Shown here: positions 27,839 through 36,474 of the stretch, in pieces | How positions within the stretch are numbered: position 1 is the first letter of the stretch | Layout of the letters: each line of letters begins with the position of its first letter | From: Bradyrhizobium barranii subsp. barranii | GTDB lineage: Bacteria; Pseudomonadota; Alphaproteobacteria; Rhizobiales; Xanthobacteraceae | Length of the DNA stretch: 64,000 nucleotides | Assembly: GCF_017565645.3 (NCBI RefSeq) | Contig: NZ_CP086136.1 | Location: forward strand, 9,221,501-9,285,500 | Reading direction: 5' to 3' | The notes under the pieces: generated by a model | Seen by the model: only the letters and a program-made list of their open reading frames with translations | Databases searched by the model: none | Told to the model about the DNA's origin: nothing | Program-made: the position numbers and the translations under genes

Positions 27839-29293
27839 TCAAGCATCGGACGTTGTGCCTGGATTCTCATTGCTGTCGATGATTTCCTGGTTCACCTGGC
27901 GTCCAGACCGGTCAACCCAGCCCGAGCCTGGTTGTTCATAAATCGTCTGGGCTCCATCCGAAGTCAATTGATCAAGCGTACGGCCCGCATTCGACTGCGT
28001 CACCTTGAGATTGTTCTTACCGTCAAAGCGGTCTCCAAGCCCTTCGACGACCATGGCATTGTCGCCGTTAGTAATGGTCAGCTTCGAGGCCATCGTTTTG
28101 CCCTTGCCGATATCAACGGTGTCGACAGTAATCTTCGTGCCGTCGTCGAGCTGGAAAGTCATGTTCTTCTTGAAGTCAAAGTCGACCTTGCCGTCACCGT
28201 CGGCATCGACGTGGGGATCGCCTTTAATCGAGGTGATCTTGCCTGTTTGACTGTTACGAATGAGCACTGTTCCGTCATTTTCGTCGACCAAGATCGAATA
28301 CTTATCACCAAGCTTGATCTCAGCCTTGCCGTCCCTGACCTCATGTGACCACACTGGCGCCGGCTGAGAAGACTGCGTGGGCACCTGGGCAGCCGCAACA
28401 GGCACCATCGCAAGAGGCGGCGGCGGAGGAGGAACGAAGAAGACGGGCGCCGTAGAGGTGGGCGCTCCGCTTGCATACTGGTAGTTGCCCGGCCCACGCC
28501 CTTGCTCGCCGTCGTCGATACTCGCCTGATTCACGGCGCGTCCGGCGCCATCGACCCATCCCTGTCCACTCTCATGGATCGTTTGGGCACCATCAGACGT
28601 CAACTCGTCAAGGGTCATCCCAGCGTTGGACTGCGTCACCCTCAGATTGTTTTTGCCATCCTTGTCGTCGCCGAGCCCCTCGACAACGATCGCGTTGTGG
28701 CCGTTCGTAATCGTAAGCTTTGAAGAGATGGCCTGACCATTGCCGTAGTCGACATTATTCACAGTAATCTTCGTGCCGTCGTCGAGCTGAAACGTCATAT
28801 CCTTCTTGAAATCGAAGTCATCCTTGCCGTCTCCGTCGGCATCAACGTGCGGGTCGCCATGAATGACCGTGACATGGCCGGTCTGGTTGTTGCGGACTGT
28901 CCACGTGCCATCCTTCTCATTGGCCGTAATCGTATACTTGTCCCCAAGGTTGATCGTGGCCTTGCCATCCTTGACCTCATGCGTCCACACCGGATCCACA
29001 GCAGGCTCGGCATTCTGATTCAGCTGGCTCATCAGCATGGTGGAAGGAGGAGGCGCCATCATGTACGCCTGCGTCGTAACGACGGCTGGCGCCACGACGA
29101 CCGGAACGACACTCCCAACGGCCGTACCGACGAGGGCTGGTGAGGCTACCGGCAAGTACTGGTAGCTCGCCGGGGCATATTGCCCCAACATGGCGTTGAA
29201 GGTGGGAGTGACAACAGCGCCCTCCGGCGCCACTCCGTTCATCGAGTCGGGCGCACCCACCACTGGCAGGCCAGCCACGGGAAGATACTGCAT
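27839..29293 (-). CDS. nopE: Type III effector NopE with two self-cleaving DUF1521 domains
   Basis: A 484-residue protein with two copies of a domain of about 165 residues (residues about 101-265 and 312-478). Each carries HGDPHVDADGDGK or KGDPHVDADGDGK (GDPH at 146-149 and 358-361), the metal-ion-inducible autocleavage site described for B. japonicum NopE1/NopE2, where calcium-triggered cleavage follows Asp in GD/PH. DxDxDG calcium-binding motifs follow each site. The N-terminal 95 residues are hydrophobic, repeat-like (QYLPVAGLP, YQYLPVASP) and probably hold the export signal; a poly-proline linker joins the domains. It is exported by the T3SS and modulates nodulation in the host. A tts box lies about 220 bp upstream. 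Confidence 0.93.
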   Translation of the reverse strand: MQYLPVAGLPVVGAPDSMNGVAPEGAVVTPTFNAMLGQYAPASYQYLPVASPALVGTAVGSVVPVVVAPAVVTTQAYMMAPPPSTMLMSQLNQNAEPAVDPVWTHEVKDGKATINLGDKYTITANEKDGTWTVRNNQTGHVTVIHGDPHVDADGDGKDDFDFKKDMTFQLDDGTKITVNNVDYGNGQAISSKLTITNGHNAIVVEGLGDDKDGKNNLRVTQSNAGMTLDELTSDGAQTIHESGQGWVDGAGRAVNQASIDDGEQGRGPGNYQYASGAPTSTAPVFFVPPPPPPLAMVPVAAAQVPTQSSQPAPVWSHEVRDGKAEIKLGDKYSILVDENDGTVLIRNSQTGKITSIKGDPHVDADGDGKVDFDFKKNMTFQLDDGTKITVDTVDIGKGKTMASKLTITNGDNAMVVEGLGDRFDGKNNLKVTQSNAGRTLDQLTSDGAQTIYEQPGSGWVDRSGRQVNQEIIDSNENPGTTSDA

Positions 29294-30106
29294 TTAGTTC
29301 ACTCCTGTTGCATAGACGACATCTGTAAAACTGTGAGCGTTACGCGCATAGTCACCCAAGATCCGCCGCTTCAGATCTGCATGAGAGCGCCTGATCAGCT
29401 CATCCGAACGAACGACTAATTCCCTTGCCAGAACCGGCAGCCTATGGAGATCCTCTCTCGCCCCATCACCGTAACCGCACGAGCACATCACGCGCATTCA
29501 ACTCACAGATACGGTAGCCCGAACACCTGTCGAAAAGCTGACGCGATCAGCGAGCCAAGCCGCACGCACTTTGGCATCGATCGGATGTCCGAAACGCATC
29601 CTTCGCTGAACGTATCGCAAGATTTAATATTCCCTCCTGGCAAGATTCGTCTGGTACCAGCGGTGCTCCCATGCCTTCAGGCAAATGACACGACGTTGCC
29701 GGTTATCAGCCAATCATCTCATCCTCACCGCAATCAGCGCTCCCGCCGGAACTGCACATCATCTGCGAGGAGCGATCAACAGCTTGAACTCTCGCTGCAT
29801 TTTCCCAGGCATCAAGACTTCGCGAAAGGTGAGCTTTCGCAAGCCGCCATCTTAGCCAAACGGGACAAGCGAGGGCTGAGATCCGCACGGCTCGATGACC
29901 TTATCCCGCTTCCGTGCTCCACCCTGCAAGCCACGCGCCTGCGAAGGTTCCGCCAAGTCAAATCATTCCTGAACGCGCAGCTAAGCACGGCTCAACTCGC
30001 CTTCATCCAAGCCGGCTATAGGGCGCCGCTGGGAGCGACAGGGCGATCCGATGATTGCGAGCAGATGCAAGCCTGCCGCAAAATATCACTCGCCTCAACG
30101 TGAGGC
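29294..30106. other. Divergent regulatory region between nopE and the nopA operon
   Basis: The region holds two outward-facing tts boxes. A 219-residue plus-strand ORF (29444-30103) stays open through it, but it has no family features or ribosome site and covers the nopE box, so I regard it as non-coding. Confidence 0.55.
29512..29545 (-). promoter_or_regulatory. tts box for nopE
   Basis: On the minus strand: GCGTCAGCTTTTCGACAGGT then GTTCGGGCTA. The GTCAGCTTTTCGA part is perfect, the second half is changed. It points at nopE, about 220 bp downstream. Confidence 0.8.
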
Positions 30107-30140
30107 TCGTCAGCTTTTCGAAAGCTAGCGCCCCTAGCAT
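30107..30140 (+). promoter_or_regulatory. tts box for the nopA-rhcV operon
   Basis: TCGTCAGCTTTTCGAAAGCT followed by AGCGCCCCTAGCA. It is the best match in the window, with the full AGCTTTTCGAAAGCT palindrome and CCCCTA tail. It lies about 60 bases upstream of the ATG at 30201. Confidence 0.92.
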
Positions 30141-30200
30141 GAGGCCGCTGAAGCTAGGCGAACAGTCGTCTGCGCAACAAGACGAACATAGGAGAACGCA

Positions 30201-30509
30201 ATGATCGGAGAAATGATTGGAAGCGCCGCCGGCGGTTACCTAGGCGGCCCGGCCGGAGCGGCAATTGGTTCGGCACTGGGCGGGACCGTGGACAAGGTCT
30301 TTGACAAGGTGGTCTACACCTTGGTGCCCGACGAGGGTCACCATGATAAGGCCGAAGACCACAAAGACGCCGGCGAAAAGACCGAGGTGCAATCCAAGCA
30401 CGACACTGCCTGCAAGAGCCCGGAGCTGAACCTCGGGCTCAGCACGCTCGGCGGTACGCCCATGTTCCTTTCCATTCCTGCGATCGTCTCGCCGGCCCGC
30501 ACCTCGTAA
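30201..30509 (+). CDS. Glycine-rich small protein, first gene of the T3SS nopA operon (NopC position)
   Basis: A 102-residue protein with a strong AGGAG site. It starts MIGEMIGSAAGGYLGGPAGA, a glycine-zipper-like hydrophobic segment of about 30 residues that could insert in a membrane, followed by a charged region (DEGHHDKAEDHKDAGEKTEV) and a hydrophobic tail. In other rhizobia NopC precedes nopA here, and a secreted protein is likely, but the match is by position and size only. A glycine zipper suggests membrane contact, so a translocon or outer-membrane role is possible. Confidence 0.6.
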   Translation: MIGEMIGSAAGGYLGGPAGAAIGSALGGTVDKVFDKVVYTLVPDEGHHDKAEDHKDAGEKTEVQSKHDTACKSPELNLGLSTLGGTPMFLSIPAIVSPARTS

Positions 30510-30551
30510 CAAATCAGAACCAGCGTTATCCCAAAAGAAAGGCAAATAGAC

Positions 30552-30743
30552 ATGGCGGTTAACAATGTTGGCGGAAATGGCGGCGCTGCTGGTGCCCAGC
30601 AGACCGGCGATAGCGGCTTCCAGAACCAGATGGCTGAATTCGAGCGTGTGAGCCAGAAGGTTCAGGCCCAGGCCGTGGCAATGCGCAGAATTACGACCGA
30701 ACTCTCGTCCGAGAAGAAGGTCGCCGACGAGCGCGTCCAGTAA
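30552..30743 (+). CDS. nopA: T3SS pilus/needle subunit NopA
   Basis: A 63-residue protein with the needle-subunit layout: a glycine- and asparagine-rich N-terminus and a helical C-terminal half (FQNQMAEFERVSQKVQAQAV, ITTELSSEKKVADERVQ). NopA forms the extracellular pilus through which effectors pass. It lies second in an operon behind a strong tts box, upstream of the rhcD-like gene, as in other rhizobia. A strong hairpin follows the gene at 30811-30835, likely raising its expression over the downstream machine genes. Confidence 0.8.
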   Translation: MAVNNVGGNGGAAGAQQTGDSGFQNQMAEFERVSQKVQAQAVAMRRITTELSSEKKVADERVQ

Positions 30744-30810
30744 TTCTGCAAGACGGGTGGCTCACCGCAGTTGCTACCGTCGCCGCGCTGTGAATGACGA
30801 AGTCTGGATG

Positions 30811-30835
30811 AGCCGTACGGCACCGCCGTACGGCT
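30811..30835 (+). terminator. Perfect 11-bp hairpin between nopA and the rhcD-like gene
   Basis: AGCCGTACGGC, loop ACC, GCCGTACGGCT, a perfect inverted repeat, followed by TCTCTCGTTATT, which is only moderately T-rich. It could be a leaky terminator or an RNA-stabilising stem at the 3' end of the nopA message. It sits 25-50 bases before the GTG start of the rhcD-like gene. Confidence 0.65.
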
Positions 30836-30859
30836 TCTCTCGTTATTCGGGGGATTATC

Positions 30860-31753
30860 GTGAACGACTCTGTTTCGCTTGAGTTCGAGGTGCTTTCGGG
30901 GGTCTATACCGGGCTCAAAGGAAAGACGGCGGGCGGCGAGAGCATTGTGGGCAGCGGCCTCGATGCGGACATGATCTTCGTTGAACAAGGGCTCGAACCG
31001 CATCATCTTCGCGTCATCCCGCAGCGCGATTCGATCGAGCTCGAAGCGCTCGCTGCCAGAATCAGCATTGACCGTCACGCTAGCATTGCAACAGGTGAGC
31101 GCGTCAGAGTGCCGCTTCCCGCGATCATTCATGCCGGCGCGATGTCCATCCGCTGGTCGGCAGAGGATTTCCAACCAATTGCTTCGAGCAAGCGATCTCG
31201 CCGCTCGATCGTGGCACTCAGCCTGATCTTGCTCAGCTCTGTCGCGATCGGCACCGTCTCAATCATCTTTGCCCCCGGCGATAGGGCGGTGGCGCCAAGC
31301 ACCGGATCATCGCACGCGGTCGAAATTGCCGCTAAACCAACCGTCGATCATTTTGACGCGAGAGCTGCTGATGAAATGGCCGCATCACTGCGCCAACAGA
31401 TCGAACGAGAGGGCCTTCCTGACGTCAAGATCGGGCACGGGCCCGGCGTCGTGACCGCGGAAGGGACGATTGCGCCGGACCTCGTCGCAAAATGGAAAGA
31501 AATCCAGCAATGGTTCGATCGTCAAAGCAATGGTACCCCGACCCTTGTGAACGCTGTCGCGGTGAAAGAGGAAAAGATGCCGTCTTCGATTGCTGTCCAA
31601 GCCGTCTGGCGCGGAAGCGAACCTTATCTGCTTATTGCCGGGCAGAAGTATTTCGTCGGCGCGCTCTTAAGTAATGGATGGACCGTTGATCGAATCGAGG
31701 ATGGACGAGTTCTGCTCAGCCGCAACGGCCGATCTGCCGCTTTGCCCTATTAA
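30860..31753 (+). CDS. T3SS inner-membrane ring protein, SctD-like (y4yQ homologue)
   Basis: A 297-residue protein with an N-terminal forkhead-associated-like region (residues about 1-105, EVLSGVYTGLKGKTAGGESI then GSGLDADMIFVEQGLEPHHL), one membrane helix near residues 115-135 (SIVALSLILLSSVAIGTVSI) and a periplasmic C-terminal part. This is the SctD layout, the outer of the two inner-membrane rings around RhcJ. GTG start at 30860 after GGGGG. It follows nopA in the operon. I leave the symbol empty because naming varies. Confidence 0.82.
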   Translation: MNDSVSLEFEVLSGVYTGLKGKTAGGESIVGSGLDADMIFVEQGLEPHHLRVIPQRDSIELEALAARISIDRHASIATGERVRVPLPAIIHAGAMSIRWSAEDFQPIASSKRSRRSIVALSLILLSSVAIGTVSIIFAPGDRAVAPSTGSSHAVEIAAKPTVDHFDARAADEMAASLRQQIEREGLPDVKIGHGPGVVTAEGTIAPDLVAKWKEIQQWFDRQSNGTPTLVNAVAVKEEKMPSSIAVQAVWRGSEPYLLIAGQKYFVGALLSNGWTVDRIEDGRVLLSRNGRSAALPY

Positions 31754-31786
31754 GGTCTCTACCCTGCAAAAGAGAAGGAGAAGGCT

Positions 31787-32323
31787 ATGGCTAGGCTGCC
31801 TCAGAACTCCGTAGGGCCCGGCAACTCATCGCAGGGGTTAGATGCGGGCCAGCACGCACCAGTCATCGGCTCGCCTCCTTCGCGAGGTGATAAGCTCGAA
31901 GTCGGAGGCGCCCATGCGGATAGCGGCACGAAGCGGGCGTCGTGGCAGGATGCGGCTTCGTATGATCTGCCAATTGATGGCGCGAGCGAAGCGGCGCTCG
32001 GGGTCGATTCCGTCGGCGCCATCTCACGCGTCACTTTATTCGAAAGCGAAGCAGGAGCGAATGAGGTAGATGCACGCGCGAGATTGGCTTCGCTTTATGG
32101 TCCCAATCTGTCCCGCGGACTACTCTCCTTCGTAGTTCCGCGCCTTCGTCATCCCGACGTACTGCGCGCTGACAAGCATGGTGTTCTTCTGGAACGCTTG
32201 ACGCGAACATTGGAGGCGACGCCGGAAGACAAGACGGCGCGAGAGTGCTTGGCAATCCTGCAGCAGGAGCTGCAGCGGTTACTAATGCTCCGACAAAACC
32301 AAAACAGCTTAATCAAGGGTTAG
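31787..32323 (+). CDS. SctX/YscX-like T3SS export protein
   Basis: A 178-residue protein with a strong AAGGAG site. The first 90 residues are low-complexity and probably an export signal. The C-terminal part (RARLASLYGPNLSRGLLSFV, RLRHPDVLRADKHGVLLERL) resembles the conserved end of YscX-type proteins. In Yersinia yscX and yscY lie directly upstream of yscV, and here the same order X-Y-V is found. SctX is itself exported and needed for export of early substrates, bound by SctY. Assignment from layout and partial pattern, not a database search. Confidence 0.55.
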   Translation: MARLPQNSVGPGNSSQGLDAGQHAPVIGSPPSRGDKLEVGGAHADSGTKRASWQDAASYDLPIDGASEAALGVDSVGAISRVTLFESEAGANEVDARARLASLYGPNLSRGLLSFVVPRLRHPDVLRADKHGVLLERLTRTLEATPEDKTARECLAILQQELQRLLMLRQNQNSLIKG

Positions 32324-32325
32324 CC

Positions 32326-32754
32326 ATGGCCGATCCTGATGGATTGCATCGCGTCGCCGTTCCCCTGGCTCCAGGAGTCTCAAAATCCGGCGATATTCCG
32401 TCGATCTCCGGGCCAGAGCGCGACCTGCTTTGCGCACTCTCATATGTCCATCTCGCGTGCGGGCAGAGCGCACACAGCCTGGCTCTGTTGCGAATTGCAG
32501 CTCGCGAGCATTCCAACGACGTCGGTCTACTCCGCATTCTAGCCTACACGCTCATCGCCGAGGGCCTCGGCGAGGAAGCACTCCATGTGCTGGACCGGCT
32601 GGACGCACTTGATACGCAACCCTCTTCTCGCATACCGATGACGCTGTTGCGCAGTCACGCGCTACGGCACGCTGGCCGCATGGCCGAGGCTCGCGAGGTC
32701 TTCCAGACCTATGTGTCATTGCGCGCGAGTACAGCCCTCATCCGAAAGCAATAG
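32326..32754 (+). CDS. SctY/YscY-like TPR chaperone
   Basis: A 142-residue helical protein with TPR-like repeats (LCALSYVHLACGQSAHSLAL, LLRILAYTLIAEGLGEEALH, RSHALRHAGRMAEAREVFQT). The ATG at 32326 overlaps the stop region of the upstream gene closely (two bases between them) and ends nine bases before rhcV. Small TPR proteins at this position act as YscY-type chaperones of YscX and bind SctV. Other class II chaperones (SycD type) are an alternative. Confidence 0.6.
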   Translation: MADPDGLHRVAVPLAPGVSKSGDIPSISGPERDLLCALSYVHLACGQSAHSLALLRIAAREHSNDVGLLRILAYTLIAEGLGEEALHVLDRLDALDTQPSSRIPMTLLRSHALRHAGRMAEAREVFQTYVSLRASTALIRKQ

Positions 32755-32763
32755 GGATCTATC

Positions 32764-34863
32764 ATGGCCAACACCTTGCGCGGCTTTGTCGTGCGCGCTC
32801 CGGCCCACCCGGATTTCATGGTTGCCTTGATGCTGCTTCTAGCGATCGGCATGATGATCATGCCAATCCCAATCATCGTGATCGACATGCTGATCGGCTT
32901 CAATCTTGGCTTTGCCATATTGCTGCTGATGGTTGCCCTCTATCTCAGCACACCGCTTGATTTCTCGTCCTTGCCGGGCGTCATCCTGATCTCCACCGTA
33001 TTTCGGCTGGCGCTGACGATTGCAACAACACGGCTGATCCTCGCCGAAGGCGACGCGGGCAGCATCATTCACACCTTCGGCGACTTCGTCATTTCAGGGA
33101 ATATTGCGGTCGGAATTGTCATATTCTTGATCGTGACCATGGTCCAATTCATGGTTCTTGCCAAGGGTGCCGAACGCGTCGCAGAGGTGTCTGCGCGCTT
33201 CACGCTTGACGCGCTACCAGGCAAGCAGATGGCGATCGATGCGGAGCTACGCAACAGCCACATCGATCAACACGAAGCACGCCGCCGACGTGCCGCCTTG
33301 GAACAAGAGAGTCAGCTTCATGGCGCTATGGATGGTGCCATGAAGTTCGTTAAGGGAGACGCGATCGCCGGGCTGATCGTGATCTGCATCAATATGCTTG
33401 GCGGAATAAGCATCGGCCTGCTCTCCAAGGGCATGTCGCTCGATGAAGCGCTGCATCAATATACTCTTTTGACGATTGGTGATGCGCTCATTTCGCAGAT
33501 TCCGGCGCTGCTGCTGTCAATTACCGCCGCGACCATTGTCACGCGCGTCAACGGACCCTCCAAACTCAGACTCGGCGCCGATATCGTTCACCAACTTACC
33601 GCAAGTACGGAGGCACTTAGGCTAGCCGCTTGCGTCTTGGTATTCATGGGGCTCGTTCCTGGCTTTCCTTTGCCCCCGTTTGCCGTGCTGGCCGTCCTGT
33701 TCGCTGCCGCAAGCTACGTCAAGGTCGGCCCCAAAGACGACAAGCCTGCCGCCAAAATAGGAGCTAGCGCCGCGGCATCGGCGCCGGTTCCTGCAGCGGT
33801 CCAAAAGCAGGCCGCACATGCGGAAGCGCTTCCGATCGCGCTGTTCCTTGCACCAAACCTGACGGATTCGATCGACAAAGACGAGCTGGAAGAGAGCATT
33901 TCGCGTGTTTCAAGGCTCGTGTCGGCGGACCTTGGCATCACCATTCCGCGGATCCCTGCGCAGATTGGCGACAGCTTGTCCTCGTCGCAGTTCAGGGTCG
34001 ATGTCGATAGTGTGCCAGTTGAGCGTGATGTGATCAATCCCGGGCACTTGGCACTCAACGACGATGTCGCGAACATCGAATTGAGCGGCATCCCCTTTCA
34101 ACAAGACCCTGAAACGAATCGGGTCTGGATCGAAGAACGGCATGCAGCGGCTCTCAAGGCCGCCGGAATCGGATATCATCGGCTAAGCGAAGTTCTTGCC
34201 TTACGTCTCCATTCCACATTGACGCGCTTTGCACAGCGCCTGGTCGGTATTCAGGAAACCCGCCAATTGCTCGCTCGGATGGAGCAGGAATACCCTGATC
34301 TGGTGAAGGAGGTACTGCGTACGGCCACCGTCCCTCGGATCGCCGAGGTCCTGCGCCGCTTGCTCGATGAAGGCATTCCAATCCGCAATACCCGCTTGCT
34401 TCTGGAGGCATTGGCAGAATGGAGCGAGCGCGAGCAAAACGCCGTCCTGCTCACCGAGTATGTTCGTGCTACCTTAAAACGCCAAATCTGCTTCCGGTAT
34501 GCTAATGCCCATCGCGTCGTGGTCGCCTTTATCATCGAGCGTGAGAGCGAGGAAATCATCCGCGGCGCAGTACGGGAAACGGCCGTAGGCCCATATCTCG
34601 TCTTGGATGAATGGCAGAGCGAAAAGCTGCTTGCACAATTTCGTCAGATTCATGCGACCATCGCGCAAAGTGAGAGCCAGCCTGTCGTCCTCGGTTCGAT
34701 GGATATCCGGCGTTTCGTGCGCGGTTTTCTCACGCGCAACGGAATCGACTTGCCTGTTCTGTCCTATCAAGATCTCGCCGCGGACTTCACGGTCCGGCCG
34801 ATCGGATCCGTCAAGCTTCCAAAGGCGCCTTCCTCAGGAGGGCTCCTAACAGCTGCAAGCTAA
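32764..34863 (+). CDS. rhcV: T3SS export gate protein RhcV (SctV)
   Basis: A 699-residue FlhA/YscV-family protein. Residues about 18-320 hold about eight membrane helices (MVALMLLLAIGMMIMPIPII, LGFAILLLMVALYLSTPLDF) and the conserved FHIPEP-like loop region with RLALTIATTRLILAEGDAGS and RFTLDALPGKQMAIDAELRN. The C-terminal cytosolic half forms the nonameric ring that receives chaperone-substrate pairs (LARMEQEYPDLVKEVLRTAT). Length is normal. Start ATG at 32764 after the sctY-like gene. Confidence 0.97.
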   Translation: MANTLRGFVVRAPAHPDFMVALMLLLAIGMMIMPIPIIVIDMLIGFNLGFAILLLMVALYLSTPLDFSSLPGVILISTVFRLALTIATTRLILAEGDAGSIIHTFGDFVISGNIAVGIVIFLIVTMVQFMVLAKGAERVAEVSARFTLDALPGKQMAIDAELRNSHIDQHEARRRRAALEQESQLHGAMDGAMKFVKGDAIAGLIVICINMLGGISIGLLSKGMSLDEALHQYTLLTIGDALISQIPALLLSITAATIVTRVNGPSKLRLGADIVHQLTASTEALRLAACVLVFMGLVPGFPLPPFAVLAVLFAAASYVKVGPKDDKPAAKIGASAAASAPVPAAVQKQAAHAEALPIALFLAPNLTDSIDKDELEESISRVSRLVSADLGITIPRIPAQIGDSLSSSQFRVDVDSVPVERDVINPGHLALNDDVANIELSGIPFQQDPETNRVWIEERHAAALKAAGIGYHRLSEVLALRLHSTLTRFAQRLVGIQETRQLLARMEQEYPDLVKEVLRTATVPRIAEVLRRLLDEGIPIRNTRLLLEALAEWSEREQNAVLLTEYVRATLKRQICFRYANAHRVVVAFIIERESEEIIRGAVRETAVGPYLVLDEWQSEKLLAQFRQIHATIAQSESQPVVLGSMDIRRFVRGFLTRNGIDLPVLSYQDLAADFTVRPIGSVKLPKAPSSGGLLTAAS

Positions 34864-34893
34864 GAGTGCGCAGCACTACCTTGTGAGTAGCCG

Positions 34894-35484
34894 ATGAAAT
34901 CTAATGACACCAGCTTCCGCCGATATCTGTGCTCCGCCAGTCCAAGGCTGCGGCCGGCTCTGCTTGCGATGCTGACTGTTGTGCTGCTCGCTGGTTGCGC
35001 TACCGCAGACAAACATGGCCTTTCACCGCAGCAGAGGTCCGCATCAGACCTCGCAGACAGCGAAGAGATCGACCCCGCCGCGCGCGAGCGCATTTCGCAC
35101 GCGCTTGGCCGAGATGCTGATGAAGGGGCTCTGCGCGACGCATTGAAGCAACAGCCGAACAACATTGATGCGGCTATTCCTCTTGCGCGAGCCCTGCTGG
35201 CACGCAACTGTCCGAATGATGCGCTTGAGGTGCTCGACGGCGTGTTATTGGCAACCCCTGGCGACCTGCGCGCATTAAATGCCAAAGCAGTTGTTCTCGA
35301 TCACGAGGGCCGTCATCAGGAAGCCCAAGAGCTATACCGCCAAGCTCTCGCGGCGGAACCTGCAAACCCGATGCTGCGCAACAATTTCGGACTGTCCCTC
35401 GCCCTTCAAGGCAAGATGGACGCCGGCGATGCCAGCGCAGCACCTCAGGCGGGCAGCCGGAAAGCATTGGCTCGTTCAAGATAA
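34894..35484 (+). CDS. TPR lipoprotein of the T3SS operon (y4yS-like)
   Basis: A 196-residue protein with a lipoprotein signal peptide ending in LLAGC (near residue 38) and three TPR-like repeats (ALKQQPNNIDAAIPLARALL, ALEVLDGVLLATPGDLRALN, EAQELYRQALAAEPANPMLR). It resembles TadD-type outer-membrane pilotins and y4yS-type genes that follow rhcV. A likely role is helping secretin RhcC2 reach the outer membrane. The last 25 residues lose the TPR pattern, which may mean a late frameshift. Confidence 0.75.
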   Translation: MKSNDTSFRRYLCSASPRLRPALLAMLTVVLLAGCATADKHGLSPQQRSASDLADSEEIDPAARERISHALGRDADEGALRDALKQQPNNIDAAIPLARALLARNCPNDALEVLDGVLLATPGDLRALNAKAVVLDHEGRHQEAQELYRQALAAEPANPMLRNNFGLSLALQGKMDAGDASAAPQAGSRKALARSR

Positions 35485-35526
35485 GGCGATCAAGAGCGGG
35501 CAGGAATAGCGAAGCGTGATGCTTAG

Positions 35527-35558
35527 CTGTCAGCTTGCCGACAGCTAGGCTTACTATG
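35527..35558 (+). promoter_or_regulatory. tts box for nopP
   Basis: CTGTCAGCTTGCCGACAGCT followed by AGGCTTACTATG. The GTCAGCTT, CGA-AGCT and TA positions are kept. It lies about 50 bases upstream of the nopP start. Confidence 0.75.
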
Positions 35559-35608
35559 AGCGCGGAACCCCACTCCGGCGCGGCCTCGCCGACATAACAG
35601 GACGTGTT

Positions 35609-36474
35609 ATGTTTCAAAACACTAAAGCTCTATCTAACAGCGAACGTGCGTCCGAGCTCGATGAAATGGGAACGAGCTCGGACGATGGCTCCCACACGGA
35701 TAGCCAAAGATTCTTGGATGTATTCTCTGCTCTGAGTTTGGCGCCATCGAGCTGCTCCGTTGATGCATCTTTGGCAGCAGTCCCGCCATACGCGCTGGTT
35801 GACGAGCGGCCGGTGGTTGAGATCTCAAAATCTTCGTTTGAGAATAAGCTGGCAGATTTTTATGGAGGAGACATAGAGGATATTGCTGCCAATCCGCAGC
35901 GATACTCGCGCTGGGTTTCCGAAAAGGCTCACGCACAGCGGACACTGCATTTCGCTTCGGCACGAAGTCTATTTCGGAGAAATCGTGCTTTTTCAGCTAT
36001 CAGCTTGGGAACAAGAGCGTCGGGCTTCTGAGAACGGAACCCGGAGGCCGCATGAGTGAGCTGTTCAAGGGCAACAATGATTGGCGCCATCAATTTCCTG
36101 GACGAGATGAAATCACCTCAACAATAGCTTTCCGGGTTACTCATCCGCTCGTCGAGAACGCGGGCGATATCTTGCTTGAACATCAGCTCCAGATCGACGG
36201 AAACAAACCGCTCGTTCTCTCCCACTCTTCCAATCCGGAAGCGAAAGCCCGCGCGGCAGCGTTGGGCTTTCTTGAGGTTAGTGACTCGATGATGGTGCTA
36301 GATCCCACCAAGCACGATGACAAATGGAAGAACGAAGGCGGCAATTGGCAGCGGGCGGGTAAGCCGCCTTTGTATCTTGCCGCGACTGAAGACAACAGCG
36401 GCAATGCCAAGTATACCGAGAGTGTAGCGAAGCCCGCGAACGATCCGTATGATGAGGAATATGACTTTATGTAG
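35609..36474 (+). pseudogene. nopP: Type III effector NopP, interrupted by one frameshift
   Basis: ATG 35609 after AGGA opens a frame with NKLADFYGGDIEDIAANPQR and YSRWVSEKAHAQRTLHF, typical of the middle of NopP. Near 35955 one base appears to be missing: the next frame continues FGTKSISEKSCFFSYQLGNK then LFKGNNDWRHQFPGRDEITS and VLDPTKHDDKWKNEGGNWQR to the stop at 36474. Corrected length is about 288 residues, near NopP norms. NopP is exported into plant cells, is phosphorylated there and can be an avirulence factor recognised by some soybean genotypes, so its loss could broaden host range. Confidence 0.88.

Noticed and set aside
29444..30103. A 219-residue plus-strand ORF between nopE and the nopA operon
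   Set aside because: It runs over a tts box, lacks a ribosome site and recognised motifs, and has an unnatural composition.
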